Source: an uncultured Paracoccaceae bacterium
GTDB taxonomy: Bacteria > Pseudomonadota > Alphaproteobacteria > Rhodobacterales > Rhodobacteraceae
Reading direction: 5' to 3'
Length of the DNA stretch: 64,000 nt
Assembly: GCA_934500835.1 (NCBI GenBank)
Contig: CAKSTR010000001.1
Span: 372,001 to 436,000 of the forward strand
Positions 27,845 through 36,890 of the stretch are shown here, piece after piece. Within the stretch, counting starts at the first letter, position 1. The number at the start of each line of letters is the position of its first letter. The notes beneath the pieces are model-generated. The model saw only the letters and a list, made by a program, of their open reading frames with translations. It searched no databases and was not told the origin of the DNA. The position numbers and the translations under genes were made by a program.

Positions 27845-28863
27845 GCAATGCCGTCGAATTCGACCGTGTCAGCATCGTCTTCGGCGATACCCCGCACCGC
27901 GCCCTGCCCCTGATGGATCAGGGCAAAAGCCGGGCCGAGGTGCAACAGGCCACCAACCAGATCCTTGGCGTCCACGACTGCAGCCTGAGTGTCGCCGAGG
28001 GCGAGATCCTTGTCCTGATGGGGCTATCCGGCTCGGGCAAGTCCACGCTGTTGCGCGGGGTGAATGCGCTGAACCCGGTGGTGCGGGGCGAGGTGCGGGT
28101 GCTGGACGGCGACCGGATGGTCTCGGTCACCAAGGCCGATCCGGCCACCCTGCGCCGGCTGCGGGCCACGAAAATCGCCATGGTGTTTCAGCAATTCGGC
28201 CTGCTTCCCTGGCGCACGGTGCGTGAAAATGTCGGGCTGGGGCTGGAGCTGGCCGGCATCCCCCCGGCCGAACGGGCGCCGCGTGTCGATGCCCAGTTGG
28301 CGCTGGTGAACCTTTCGCAATGGGCCGACCGCAAGGTCGGAGAACTGTCGGGCGGCATGCAGCAGCGCGTGGGCCTTGCCCGTGCCTTCGTGACCGAGGC
28401 GCCGATCCTTCTGATGGACGAGCCGTTTTCAGCCCTTGATCCCCTGATCCGAGCCAAGCTGCAGGACGAACTTCTGGACCTTCAGGCCAAGCTCCGGCGC
28501 ACGATCATCTTTGTCTCCCACGATCTGGACGAGGCCTTCAAGATCGGCAACCGCATCGCCTTGATGGAGGGCGGCCGGATCGTCCAATGCGGCACCGCGC
28601 GCGAGATCATTGCCGATCCGGTCTCGGACTATGTGGCGGATTTCGTCGCGCATATGAACCCATTGGGCGTGTTGACGGCGCGCGATGTGATGGGGGCGGG
28701 CGACGGCGGCAGCCGCGAAGTCGCCCCCGCCACCCCGGTCAAACAGGTGATGGAATCGCTGCGCGACGGGGCCGAGTCCCTGGCGGTGGTCGAGGGCGGC
28801 CAAAGGCTGGGCGTGATACGCGCGGGCGATGTGATGCGCAAACTGTTGGACCCGCGGGGATAG
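27841..28863 (+). CDS. choV: Choline ABC transporter ATP-binding protein
   Basis: A 340-residue ATPase. Walker A GLSGSGKSTLL lies near residue 62, Q-loop FQQFGLLPWRTV, signature LSGGMQQRVGLAR and Walker B ILLMDEPFSALDPL follow in order. The N-terminal extension (DTPHRALPLMDQGKSRAEV) is typical of the quaternary-amine (ProV/OpuAA) group. After residue ~285 there is a short CBS-like segment (TPVKQVMESLRDGAESLAVVEGG), possibly ionic-strength sensing as in OpuA, though only one copy is obvious. It is the last gene of choXWV and converges on topA across a repeat-containing gap. Confidence 0.94.
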   Translation: MSNAVEFDRVSIVFGDTPHRALPLMDQGKSRAEVQQATNQILGVHDCSLSVAEGEILVLMGLSGSGKSTLLRGVNALNPVVRGEVRVLDGDRMVSVTKADPATLRRLRATKIAMVFQQFGLLPWRTVRENVGLGLELAGIPPAERAPRVDAQLALVNLSQWADRKVGELSGGMQQRVGLARAFVTEAPILLMDEPFSALDPLIRAKLQDELLDLQAKLRRTIIFVSHDLDEAFKIGNRIALMEGGRIVQCGTAREIIADPVSDYVADFVAHMNPLGVLTARDVMGAGDGGSREVAPATPVKQVMESLRDGAESLAVVEGGQRLGVIRAGDVMRKLLDPRG

Positions 28864-28874
28864 CCGCGCAGGAG

Positions 28875-28922
28875 GCGGGGGGCCAGCCCCCCGCACCCCC
28901 GGGATATTTCAGCCAAGATGAA
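28875..28922 (+). repeat. Composite intergenic repeat: GC hairpin plus GGATATTT element, copy b
   Basis: A hairpin with 9-bp arms GCGGGGGGC (28875-28883) and GCCCCCCGC (28886-28894) is followed by GGATATTTCAGCCAAGATGA(A) at 28902-28922. The same composite order recurs at 46518-46565. It fills the 61-bp convergent gap between choV and topA, so it could act as a bidirectional terminator. Confidence 0.75.
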
Positions 28923-28924
28923 GA

Positions 28925-31507
28925 TCAGGCGGTTTTTGCAGCCTTCTTCGCTGCGGGTTTCCGGGTCGTCGCCTTGCTGGCCGGAGCCTTGGCCGTCTTG
29001 GAGGCGGCCTTCTTCGGGGCGGCCTTCCTGCCCTTGCCGGATTTGCCCGCCTTTTCAGCGATCAGCTCCAGCGCCTGTTCCAGCGTGACCTCTTCCGGCG
29101 CAACGTCCCTGGGCAGCGTGGCGTTGACCTTTTCCCATTTGACATAGGGCCCATAGCGGCCGGGCATCACCTGCACTTCGCCGCCATCGGGATGGGCGCC
29201 CAGCACCTTCAAGGGGCCGGCCGGAGCCGAACTGCGGCCCGGCCCGCGGGCTGCCTTCTGTGCCAGCACCTCCATCGCGCGGTTCATGCCGATCGAGAAC
29301 ACCTCTTCGACGTCCGGGATGTTTGCGTAGATCGTGCCGTGCTTGATGTAGGGGCCGAACCGGCCGATCCCGGCCTCGACCGGGGTGCCATCCTCGGGGT
29401 GGGGGCCGATCAGCCTGGGCAAGGAGAGCAGCGCCAGCGCGCGCTCCAGCGTCAGGTTGTCGGGGGTGGTCCCCTTCGGCAGGCTGGCGCGGTCGGGCTT
29501 CGGTTTTTCCTCGGTCGCCTCGCCGCGCTGGACATAGGGGCCAAAGCGGCCGGCACGCAGCGAGATTTCGATGCCGTTTTCATCCTGGCCCAGAATGCGG
29601 CCATCCGAAGCCACCGATTCGGCATCGCCCGCCAGGGGCCGGGTATAGCGGCATTCCGGATAGTTGCCGCAGCCGATGAAAGCGCCGCCGGAGCGGGCTG
29701 TCTTCAGATGCAGCCGGCCGTTGCCGCAGGTCGGGCAGATGCGCGGGTCTCCGCCATCCGCACGCGGCGGATAGAGGTGGGGCGCCAGGAAGTCGTCGAT
29801 CTTGTCGAGCACCTCGCCAATCCGCAGATCGGCGGTCTCGGCCACGGCGGCGCTGAAATCGCGCCAGAACCGTGACAGGACCTCCTTGTAATCCCGCTCG
29901 CCCGCCGAGACATCGTCAAGCTCGGTCTCAAGATCGGCGGTGAAATCGTATTCGACGTAGCGGTGGAAGTAGTTCGACAGGAAGGCCGTCACCAGCCTGC
30001 CCTTGTCCTCGGGGAACAGGCGGTTCTTGTCCTTGCGCACATACTCGCGGTCCACGATCGTGGTCAGGATCGAGGCATAGGTCGAGGGCCGGCCAATCCC
30101 CAGCTCTTCCATGCGCTTGACCAGCGTGGCCTCGGTATAGCGCGGCGGGGCCTGGGTGAAATGCTGCTCGGGCGTGATCGCGCCCTTCTCGACACCCTCG
30201 CCCTGCATGATCTGCGGCAGGCGGCCGCCATCCTCGTCGTCGCCATCGTCGCGGCCCTGATCATAGACCTTGAGATAGCCGTCGAAGAGCACGACCTGAC
30301 CATTGGCGCGCAGACCGACCTGCCCGTCGGGGCTGGTGACATCGACCGTGGTCCGTTCCATCCGCGCCGCGGCCATCTGGCTGGAGATGGTGCGCTTCCA
30401 GATCAGATCGTAAAGCTTGCGCTGGTCCTCTTCGACGCGGATCTTCTCGGGACCAAGCGCCATGTCGGTCGGGCGGATGCATTCATGCGCTTCCTGCGCA
30501 TTCTTGGCCTTGTTCTTGTAGATCCGGGGGCTTTCGGGGACATAGGCGGCACCGAAGCGCGTGCCGATCTCGGCCCGGGCCGCCGTCACCGCCTCGGGCG
30601 CCATGTCGATGCCGTCGGTCCGCATATAGGTGATGTAGCCGGCCTCATACAGCCGCTGCGCCGCGTTCATGCACTGCTTGGCGCCCATGCCGTATTTGCG
30701 GCTGGCCTCCTGCTGCAGGGTCGAGGTCATGAAGGGCGGCCACGGGTTGCGGGTGGCCGGCTTCGATTCCACACCCGAGACGGTGAATGTTCGGGAAGTG
30801 ACAGCATGAACCGCGATCTCGGCCGCAGTTTCGGTTGGAATGTCGAATTTCTGCAGGCGCTTGCCGCCAAGGGTGACAAGGTTCGCCTCGAACTCCTGGC
30901 CGCGCGGAGTACGGAGGAGGGCTTTGACCGACCAGTATTCCTGGGCCTTGAAGGCCTCGATCTCCATCTCGCGCTCGACGATCAGGCGCAGGCAGACCGA
31001 TTGCACCCGGCCCGCGGATTTGGCGCCCGGCAGCTTGCGCCACAGGACCGGCGAGAGGGTGAAGCCGACCAGATAATCCAGTGCACGGCGGGCCAGATAG
31101 GCCTCGACCAAAGGCGTGTCGATGTCGCGGGGTTCTTTCATCGCCTTGGTCACCGCATCCTTGGTGATGGCGTTGAAAGTCACGCGGGCAACGGTCTTGC
31201 CCTTCTTGAGGCTGCTTTGCAGCGCCTCTTTCAGGTGCCAGCTGATCGCCTCGCCCTCGCGATCGGGGTCGGTGGCAAGGATCAGCGTGTCATCGGTTTT
31301 CAGCGCCTCGGCAATGGCCTTGACGTGCTTCTTGCTCTCGGACGCCACCTCCCATTTCATCCCGAAGTCGTGTTCGGGATCGACCGAGCCATCCTTGGGC
31401 GGCAGGTCGCGGACATGGCCATAGGAGGCGAGCACCGTGAAGTCGGGGCCGAGATATTTGTTGATTGTCTTGGCTTTGGCAGGAGATTCAACGACGACAA
31501 CTGGCAT
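28925..31507 (-). CDS. topA: DNA topoisomerase I
   Basis: Relaxes negatively supercoiled DNA by single-strand passage. The 860-residue protein begins with the TOPRIM domain (MPVVVVESPAKAKTINKYLG; acidic DPDREGEAISWHL near residue 78). The catalytic tyrosine is in GYITYMRTDGIDM (about residue 295). A C4-type zinc finger, CPTCGNGRLHLKTARSGG...CGNYPEC, lies near residue 600, followed by topo-C repeats with FGPYV/FGPYIKHG. The final ~45 residues are a Lys/Ala-rich tail, common in alphaproteobacteria. dprA lies upstream on the same strand, a common pairing. Confidence 0.97.
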   Translation of the reverse strand: MPVVVVESPAKAKTINKYLGPDFTVLASYGHVRDLPPKDGSVDPEHDFGMKWEVASESKKHVKAIAEALKTDDTLILATDPDREGEAISWHLKEALQSSLKKGKTVARVTFNAITKDAVTKAMKEPRDIDTPLVEAYLARRALDYLVGFTLSPVLWRKLPGAKSAGRVQSVCLRLIVEREMEIEAFKAQEYWSVKALLRTPRGQEFEANLVTLGGKRLQKFDIPTETAAEIAVHAVTSRTFTVSGVESKPATRNPWPPFMTSTLQQEASRKYGMGAKQCMNAAQRLYEAGYITYMRTDGIDMAPEAVTAARAEIGTRFGAAYVPESPRIYKNKAKNAQEAHECIRPTDMALGPEKIRVEEDQRKLYDLIWKRTISSQMAAARMERTTVDVTSPDGQVGLRANGQVVLFDGYLKVYDQGRDDGDDEDGGRLPQIMQGEGVEKGAITPEQHFTQAPPRYTEATLVKRMEELGIGRPSTYASILTTIVDREYVRKDKNRLFPEDKGRLVTAFLSNYFHRYVEYDFTADLETELDDVSAGERDYKEVLSRFWRDFSAAVAETADLRIGEVLDKIDDFLAPHLYPPRADGGDPRICPTCGNGRLHLKTARSGGAFIGCGNYPECRYTRPLAGDAESVASDGRILGQDENGIEISLRAGRFGPYVQRGEATEEKPKPDRASLPKGTTPDNLTLERALALLSLPRLIGPHPEDGTPVEAGIGRFGPYIKHGTIYANIPDVEEVFSIGMNRAMEVLAQKAARGPGRSSAPAGPLKVLGAHPDGGEVQVMPGRYGPYVKWEKVNATLPRDVAPEEVTLEQALELIAEKAGKSGKGRKAAPKKAASKTAKAPASKATTRKPAAKKAAKTA

Positions 31508-31618
31508 GGAATCCCCTTTGGTCCAACGGCACGGAGGCGGTGGCTAGATGTGGGCCAAAGCGAGAGGTTGTCAACCGCGGCAGTCCTGACCCCGCGTCAC
31601 GGCACCGGTTCAGGGCGT

Positions 31619-32782
31619 TCAACCGCGGCTGAGAAGGCCGCCGGGTTGACGCAGGATGCGGCCATCCAGCTCCAGCGTCAGGAGGGCGGTCGCCAGATGG
31701 GCCGGGGGCAGCGCAAGGTCGCGGATCAGTTGATCCTCGGCCAGCGGGCTGGCACCGAGACGGGCAAGAATGCGGGAATGCAGCGCGGCCGCTTCGGCCA
31801 GCGGCGGGCGGCGGGCGGGGCGCGGGCCGGGCAGCGGCGGCGCGGCCGGCACGATTTCGGCGACGGTCTCCGGCCCGGGCCGGGTGGCCGGTTCGCCGAG
31901 GGCTTCAAGCACATCGGCAGGGCCGCGCACCAGCGTCGCCCCGTCGCGCAAAAGCATGTTGCAGCCTGACGCGCGGGCATCGAACGGGTGGCCCGGCACC
32001 GCCATCACCTCGCGCCCCTGATCGGCGGCGTTGCGTGCGGTGATCAGGCTGCCGGACCGCGCCGCAGCCTCGACCACGATGACGGCGCGCGACAGGCCCG
32101 AAATCAGCCGGTTGCGCAGCGGGAAATGCCGGGTCTGCGGCGTCACACCCATCGGTTGTTCGGACAGGCGCAGCCCGCGGGCGCGGATGTCTTCGGCCAG
32201 CAGCGCGTTTTCTTCGGGATAGACCACATCGACGCCGCCGGCCTGCACCGCGATGGTGCCCGTCGCCAGCGCCGCCTCATGCGCGGCCTTGTCGATGCCG
32301 CGGGCCAGGCCAGAGACGACGGCAAAACCCGCCTGCCCCAACCCTTCCGCCAGCCGCATCGCCATCCGCAACCCCAGCGATGAGGCGTTGCGGGCACCGA
32401 CCATGGCCACCATCGGCCGGGCCAGCAGGGCAAGATCGCCCTGCGCCCAAAGCACGGGCGGGGCGTCGTTCAACTGTGCCAAGGCGGGGGGATAGGGGTC
32501 TTGGCCGAAAAACAGGGCGACCGCGCCGGCGACCCGCGCCTCGGCCAGTTCGGCGCGCGCCACTTCGACCGGGCAGACGGAATAGTCCTGCACCCCGGCT
32601 GCGCGGGCGATTTCGGGCAGGGCTGCAAGGGCATCTTTCGCCGATCCGTGTTCGGCCATCAGCCGGTGGAAGGTGACGGCCCCGACCCGGCGGGAACGGA
32701 TGAGGCGAAGCCAGTCAAGGCGGTCATCCTCAGATCGGGGTGGTGTGGGGTGTGTGGGGTTCGAAAAGAAGCCGTCCGCCAT
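31619..32782 (-). CDS. dprA: DNA processing protein DprA
   Basis: A 387-residue protein that loads RecA onto incoming single-stranded DNA in transformation. The Rossmann-like domain carries MVGARNASSLGLRMA, VVSGLARGIDKAAHEAAL, GGVDVVYPEEN and RFPLRNR-like HFPLRNRLISGLS, then GSLITARNAADQGREVMAVPG. A C-terminal winged-helix (DML1-like) follows from about residue 320. ATG at 32782 is preferred over 32815 since GAGGCGAGG precedes it. topA follows downstream after about 110 bp. Confidence 0.93.
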   Translation of the reverse strand: MADGFFSNPTHPTPPRSEDDRLDWLRLIRSRRVGAVTFHRLMAEHGSAKDALAALPEIARAAGVQDYSVCPVEVARAELAEARVAGAVALFFGQDPYPPALAQLNDAPPVLWAQGDLALLARPMVAMVGARNASSLGLRMAMRLAEGLGQAGFAVVSGLARGIDKAAHEAALATGTIAVQAGGVDVVYPEENALLAEDIRARGLRLSEQPMGVTPQTRHFPLRNRLISGLSRAVIVVEAAARSGSLITARNAADQGREVMAVPGHPFDARASGCNMLLRDGATLVRGPADVLEALGEPATRPGPETVAEIVPAAPPLPGPRPARRPPLAEAAALHSRILARLGASPLAEDQLIRDLALPPAHLATALLTLELDGRILRQPGGLLSRG

Positions 32783-33005
32783 GCCCAACCTCGCCTCATC
32801 CGCGAGTCGCACCATGGACCACGCACGGTTAACGAACCCTGAATCGAAACCGGAAAACCCGCGCCGTCCCCAACAGGGCGGGGCAGCAGGCGCTGGTCCG
32901 ATCCACGCCGCCGATCTGGCGCTATCTCCTCGATTGATAGGCGGGGGGAAACTTGATCAAATGGTGCCAGATTTCAGGGGCAGACCGCCCCAAGGGAGCA
33001 ATGCC

Positions 33006-34283
33006 ATGAAGAACGCAGATGTTGCCAAGCGCCGGGACGAGGCCATTTCCCGCGGCGTCGGGATGCAGACCCAGATCTATGCCGACAAGGCGCTGAACGC
33101 CGAGGTCTGGGATATCGAAGGCAACCGCTATATCGACTTCGCCGCCGGGATCGCCGTGGTCAACACCGGGCACCGTCACCCCAAGGTGATGGCTGCCGTG
33201 GCCGCGCAGCTGGAAAAGTTCACCCATACCTGCCATCAGGTCATGCCCTATGAGCCCTATATCGCGCTGGCCGAGCGGCTGAACGCAAAGGTTCCGGGCA
33301 AATTCGCCAAGAAGACCATCTTCGTCACCACCGGCGCCGAGGCCTGCGAGAACGCGATCAAGATCGCCCGCATCGCCACCGGCCGCGATGTCGTCATCGC
33401 CTTCGGCGGCGGCTTCCATGGCCGCACCTTCATGGGCATGGCGCTGACGGGCAAGGTGGAGCCTTACAAGAAGGGCTTCGGCTCGATGATGCCGGGCGTC
33501 TTCCACGTGCCTTTCCCGATGGGTCCGCAGGGGATTTCCACCAAGGACGCGATCGCCGGGCTTGAAAAGCTGTTCAAGGCCGATGTCGATCCGGCCCGCG
33601 TCGCCGCGATCATCTTCGAGCCGGTGCAGGGCGAAGGCGGCTTCAACCCCGCGCCGGCCGATCTGGTCAAGGCTATCCGTGCGCTGTGCGACCAGCACGG
33701 CATCGTGATGATCGCCGATGAGGTGCAGACCGGCTTTGCCCGCACCGGCACGCTTTTCGCCATGGATGCCTATGGTGTCGCCGCCGACCTGACCACCATG
33801 GCCAAGGGGCTTGCCGGTGGCCTGCCGCTGGCCGCCGTCACCGGCCGCGCCGATCTGATGGATGCGGCCAATCCGGGGGGCCTGGGCGGCACCTATGCCG
33901 GCAACCCGCTTGGCATTGCGGCCTCGCATGCAGTGCTGGATGTGATCGAAGAGGAAGACCTCTGCGCCCGCGCCAATGAGCTGGGATCGCGCCTGAAGCA
34001 GAAGCTTGAGGAAATCCGCGCCACCACGCCCGAGATCGTCGACATCCGCGGCCCGGGCTTCATGGTCGCGGCCGAGTTCGCCAATCCGTCGACGAAGGAA
34101 CCCGACGCCGGTTTCACCAACCGCGTGCGGATCGAGGCGCAAAAGCGCGGGCTGATCCTGCTGACCTGCGGCGTCTATGGCAACGTCGTGCGCTTCCTCG
34201 CACCGATCACCATCCCCGAGGCGCATTTCACCGAAGCCCTTGGCATCCTTGAGGCGTCGATCGCTGCCGCCCGTCAGGGCTGA
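33006..34283 (+). CDS. gabT: 4-aminobutyrate--2-oxoglutarate transaminase
   Basis: A 425-residue class III PLP aminotransferase converting GABA and 2-oxoglutarate to succinate semialdehyde and glutamate. Visible features are the N-terminal DFAAGIAVVNTGHRHP, the PLP-binding TTGAEACENAIKIAR, EPVQGEGGF, IADEVQTGFARTG and the Schiff-base lysine Lys267 in TTMAKGLAGGLPLAAV; E. coli GabT has this lysine at 268. CAAGGGAGCAATGCC supplies a good Shine-Dalgarno. It stands alone, with a hairpin right after its stop. No gabD is seen here. Confidence 0.94.
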   Translation: MKNADVAKRRDEAISRGVGMQTQIYADKALNAEVWDIEGNRYIDFAAGIAVVNTGHRHPKVMAAVAAQLEKFTHTCHQVMPYEPYIALAERLNAKVPGKFAKKTIFVTTGAEACENAIKIARIATGRDVVIAFGGGFHGRTFMGMALTGKVEPYKKGFGSMMPGVFHVPFPMGPQGISTKDAIAGLEKLFKADVDPARVAAIIFEPVQGEGGFNPAPADLVKAIRALCDQHGIVMIADEVQTGFARTGTLFAMDAYGVAADLTTMAKGLAGGLPLAAVTGRADLMDAANPGGLGGTYAGNPLGIAASHAVLDVIEEEDLCARANELGSRLKQKLEEIRATTPEIVDIRGPGFMVAAEFANPSTKEPDAGFTNRVRIEAQKRGLILLTCGVYGNVVRFLAPITIPEAHFTEALGILEASIAAARQG

Positions 34284-34289
34284 TCCTGT

Positions 34290-34321
34290 CCCTGCGGCGA
34301 ACTCCTTTTTTCGCCGCAGGG
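34290..34321 (+). terminator. Hairpin after gabT
   Basis: A perfect 12-bp stem, CCCTGCGGCGAA (34290-34301) and TTCGCCGCAGGG (34310-34321), encloses an 8-base loop. The distal side lacks a T-run, so it may be a Rho-assisted or bidirectional terminator; it lies 7 bp after the stop codon. Confidence 0.65.
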
Positions 34322-34341
34322 AACCAGGCCCGCCCTTTGGC

Positions 34342-34365
34342 GTTTGACTCCTCGTCAAGTCAAAC
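34342..34365. promoter_or_regulatory. Perfect inverted repeat upstream of lipoprotein gene
   Basis: GTTTGACT (34342-34349) and AGTCAAAC (34358-34365) form a perfect inverted repeat with an 8-base spacer. A second nested dyad, TTGAC-N5-GTCAA, shares its bases. It ends 16 bp before the ATG at 34382, overlapping where promoter and leader are expected. An operator is likely; the regulator is unknown. Confidence 0.5.
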
Positions 34366-34381
34366 ACCTTGGGGATATTCC

Positions 34382-34645
34382 ATGAAACTCGTTCACTTCA
34401 TCGCGCCGTTCGCCGCCCTGGGCCTTGCCGCCTGTGTGGCCACGCCCGAGCAGAACACCGCTGTCGGCGCCCTGACCGGGGCAGCCGTGGGCGCTGCCGT
34501 CTCGGGCGATGGTGACAAGGTCGAAGGTGCCCTGATCGGCGGTGCCGTCGGCGCCATCGCGGGCACCTACCTTGGCAAAACCAACCAGCCCGGCAAGTGC
34601 TATTACCGCGATGCCAACGGAAACCGCTTCATCGCCAACTGCTAA
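34382..34645 (+). CDS. Glycine-zipper outer-membrane lipoprotein
   Basis: An 87-residue protein with lipoprotein signal MKLVHFIAPFAALGLAAC, lipobox LAAC (Cys18). The mature part has an alanine/glycine zipper (NTAVGALTGAAVGAAVSGDGDK and EGALIGGAVGAIAGTYLG), the SlyB/OmpA-like membrane-interacting type, then CYYRDANGNRFIANC with two cysteines. The start is fixed by the signal peptide and the TTGGGGAT upstream. It is flanked by an operator-like inverted repeat and a terminator hairpin, so is monocistronic. It may be involved in envelope stability; that is inference. Confidence 0.82.
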   Translation: MKLVHFIAPFAALGLAACVATPEQNTAVGALTGAAVGAAVSGDGDKVEGALIGGAVGAIAGTYLGKTNQPGKCYYRDANGNRFIANC

Positions 34646-34683
34646 AGCGATCCGGTTCCGCAGCGTCGGAAGCTGATCGGCAG

Positions 34684-34708
34684 CTGGAGGGGTTTTGCAC
34701 CCCTCCAG
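34684..34708 (+). terminator. Terminator-like hairpin after lipoprotein gene
   Basis: A perfect 9-bp stem, CTGGAGGGG (34684-34692) and CCCCTCCAG (34700-34708), has loop TTTTGCA. No T-run follows; a dispersed GGATATTT repeat comes 11 bp later. Confidence 0.6.
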
Positions 34709-34719
34709 ACCTCCCCGCA

Positions 34720-34740
34720 GGATATTTGGGCCAAAGTGAA
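34720..34740 (+). repeat. Dispersed GGATATTT intergenic repeat, copy c
   Basis: GGATATTTGGGCCAAAGTGA(A), differing from copy a at the AAGATG/AAAGTG step. It is downstream of a hairpin as in the other composite copies. Confidence 0.75.
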
Positions 34741-34868
34741 GGCCCGAAGCGGAGTGAAAGCTTCATGGCCATCGACGTGACACGGTGCCGCCCTGACGGG
34801 TGGTGCCGGTTTTTCGATTGCAGCCCCGGCCCTGCGGCGGCTATCAGGCCCCGAACCATGGGGGCGGG

Positions 34869-35588
34869 ATGGCCGACATCATCCTTCAGGACGCGGGCTA
34901 CCGGACCGGGGGAAAGACACTTCTCTCGGGCCTGACGCTGGCCCTGACCGAGGCGCGGATCGGCATCATCGGCCGCAATGGCAGCGGCAAGACCACCCTG
35001 CTGCGGCTGATGGCCGGACTGATCGCCCCCTCCTCCGGCGAGGTGCGGGCGGGCGGACTGAACCCGTTTACCGACCGCAAGGGCGCACTGGCCCGGATCG
35101 GCATCCTGTTCCAGAACCCCGACCACCAGATCCTGTTCCCGACGGTCGAGGAGGAACTGGCCTTCGGCCTGCGTCAGCAGGGCATGGCGCAGCGGGAGGC
35201 GCTGGCTGCGGCGCGGGCCATGCTGGCCACCGAGGGGCGGGCACATTGGGCGAAAGCCCCGGTCTCCACCCTGTCGGGCGGCCAGAAGCACTGGCTTTGC
35301 CTGCAGGCGGTGCTGATGATGGCGCCGGCCACGATCCTTCTGGACGAGCCTTTCGCCGGGTTGGACCTGCCCAGCATCGCCCGGGTGTCGCGGCGTCTGG
35401 CCGCGCTGCCGCAGCAACTGATCACCATCACCCATGACACCGCCGCTGTGGCGGATGCGGACCGGGTGATCTGGCTTGAGGCAGGTCGCGTCCGCGCCGA
35501 TGGCCCGCCCGCACAGGTTCTGCCCGGGTTCACCGCCGAGATGGCCCGGATCGGGGAAGCCGATGCTGACGCTGACCTCTCCGGTTGA
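34869..35588 (+). CDS. bioM: Biotin ECF transporter ATPase BioM
   Basis: A 239-residue energy-coupling factor ATPase. Walker A is GRNGSGKTTLL (about residues 40-50), Q-loop LFQNPDHQILFPTVEEELAFGL is the CbiO/EcfA type, signature STLSGGQKHWLCL and Walker B ILLDEPFAGLDLPS. The only candidate start is ATG at 34869. It pairs with the T-component bioN (26-bp overlap) and the S-component bioY. Rhodobacter capsulatus BioMNY was the founding biotin ECF transporter. Imported biotin would serve carboxylases such as PccA. Confidence 0.94.
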   Translation: MADIILQDAGYRTGGKTLLSGLTLALTEARIGIIGRNGSGKTTLLRLMAGLIAPSSGEVRAGGLNPFTDRKGALARIGILFQNPDHQILFPTVEEELAFGLRQQGMAQREALAAARAMLATEGRAHWAKAPVSTLSGGQKHWLCLQAVLMMAPATILLDEPFAGLDLPSIARVSRRLAALPQQLITITHDTAAVADADRVIWLEAGRVRADGPPAQVLPGFTAEMARIGEADADADLSG

Positions 35589-36159
35589 GACGCCGCTGCA
35601 CCGGCTGCCCGCCGGGACCAAGCTGGCGGCGCTGGCGGTCTTCACGCTGATCCTGTTCCGGCTGGCCTCGCCCCTGGCGCTGATGGCCGCGCTGGCGCTG
35701 GTCGCCGCGCTGCACCTGCCCTGGGGCGGGCGGTTCACGGCTCACGCCCTGCGGATGCTGCGGCCACTCTGGCCCTTCGTGCTGGTGGTGGCGGTCTGGC
35801 ATCTCTGGATCCGGGATCTTGAGGCCGGGCTGACGCTCCTGACCCGCATGGTCAGCGCAGTTGCCGCGGCCAATCTTGTCACGATGACGACGCGGCTGTC
35901 CGACATGCTGGCGGTGTTCGAGACCCTGGCCCGCCCGCTGTCGCCGATTCTGCCGCCCAGACGGCTGGCGCTGGCTTTCGCGCTGGTGATCCGCTTCATC
36001 CCCACCCTGTCCGAGCGCACGGCCCTTCTGGCACAGGCCTGGCGCGCCCGCAGCCCGCGTCGCGGCGGCTGGCGGCTGGTGGTGCCGGCGACGCTGGCCG
36101 CCCTCGACAATGCCGATCAGGCAGCCGAGGCCTTGCGCGCAAGGGGCGGGACCGACTAG
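35563..36159 (+). CDS. bioN: Biotin ECF transporter T-component BioN
   Basis: A 198-residue inner-membrane protein with five or six hydrophobic segments. The C-terminal cytoplasmic region has the ECF-T coupling motifs with A-R-S/A pattern: QAWRARSPRRG (about residues 160-170) and AAEALRARGG near the end, which dock on the ATPases. The start MLTLTSPVETPLHRLPAGTK lies inside the bioM gene, a 26-bp overlap implying coupled translation. Confidence 0.92.
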   Translation: MLTLTSPVETPLHRLPAGTKLAALAVFTLILFRLASPLALMAALALVAALHLPWGGRFTAHALRMLRPLWPFVLVVAVWHLWIRDLEAGLTLLTRMVSAVAAANLVTMTTRLSDMLAVFETLARPLSPILPPRRLALAFALVIRFIPTLSERTALLAQAWRARSPRRGGWRLVVPATLAALDNADQAAEALRARGGTD

Positions 36160-36218
36160 AGAATTGCTGCAATGCCGCAAGCCAGCGCCAGCGCGGACCC
36201 CGTTGAAGGAATACCATC

Positions 36219-36791
36219 ATGGAACGCAACCTCACCCATATCGCCCTTTTCGCCGCCCTTGTGGCCATTCTGGGCTTTGTGCCGCAAATCACCCTTGCGG
36301 GCGGCGTGCCGATCACCGCGCAATCTTTGGGCATCATGCTGTGCGGCACCGTGCTTGGTGCCAGACGGGGGGCACTTGCCGTTCTGCTGTTCCTTGCGCT
36401 GGTCGCCGCCGGCCTGCCGCTTCTGTCGGGCGGCCGCGGCGGCATCGGGGTCTTTGCCGGCCCCTCGGTCGGCTACATCATCGGCTTCCCCATTGCCGCC
36501 TTTGCCGCCGGCTGGATCATGGAGCGGACCACGATGGCGGTCGGCCTTGCCGCCGGTGCCGCCTCGGTCATCGGCGGGATCGCGGTGCTTTACGCCTTCG
36601 GCATCCCCGGCATGGCGATCATGCTGGACAAAACCCTGCCCGAGGCCGTGATGCTGGGCATGGCCTTCCTGCCCGGCGACGTGCTGAAGGCGGTGCTGGC
36701 GGGCTTTGTGACGCAGGGCATCGCCCGAATGCGCCCCGGCTCTCTGTTGTCCCGCCCCGAGGCCGGGGTTTCGTCGGAAGCCTTCCGCTGA
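36219..36791 (+). CDS. bioY: Biotin ECF transporter S-component BioY
   Basis: A 190-residue, six-helix membrane protein that binds biotin. BioY hallmarks are visible: ITLAGGVPITAQSLGIMLCG near residues 25-45, RRGALAVLLFL and FAGPSVGYIIGFPIAAF near 80-95, with DKTLPEAVMLGMAFLPGDVLKAVLAG near 130-155. A GAAGGAATACC stretch precedes ATG. It is the last gene of bioMNY and is followed by a strong terminator. Confidence 0.95.
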   Translation: MERNLTHIALFAALVAILGFVPQITLAGGVPITAQSLGIMLCGTVLGARRGALAVLLFLALVAAGLPLLSGGRGGIGVFAGPSVGYIIGFPIAAFAAGWIMERTTMAVGLAAGAASVIGGIAVLYAFGIPGMAIMLDKTLPEAVMLGMAFLPGDVLKAVLAGFVTQGIARMRPGSLLSRPEAGVSSEAFR

Positions 36792-36813
36792 GCACCCGAA
36801 TGACCGAAGGAAG

Positions 36814-36850
36814 AACGGCCCCGCAGGTTCTGCCGGGCCGTTTCTCTTTT
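36814..36850 (+). terminator. Rho-independent terminator of bioMNY
   Basis: Stem AACGGCCC (36814-36821) with GGGCCGTT (36835-36842), an inner GCAG/CTGC stem, then TTTCTCTTTT. It lies 22 bp after the bioY stop, in the convergent gap facing the leftward thiolase gene. Confidence 0.85.
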
Positions 36851-36890
36851 GATCCGGGCCTTCTGCCTGCCGCTTCTCTCCAAGAGACGG

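Noticed and set aside
29963..31969. A 668-codon frame opposite topA and dprA
   Set aside because: Covers the ends of two well-supported genes and shows the same Arg/His/Gly-rich shadow composition.
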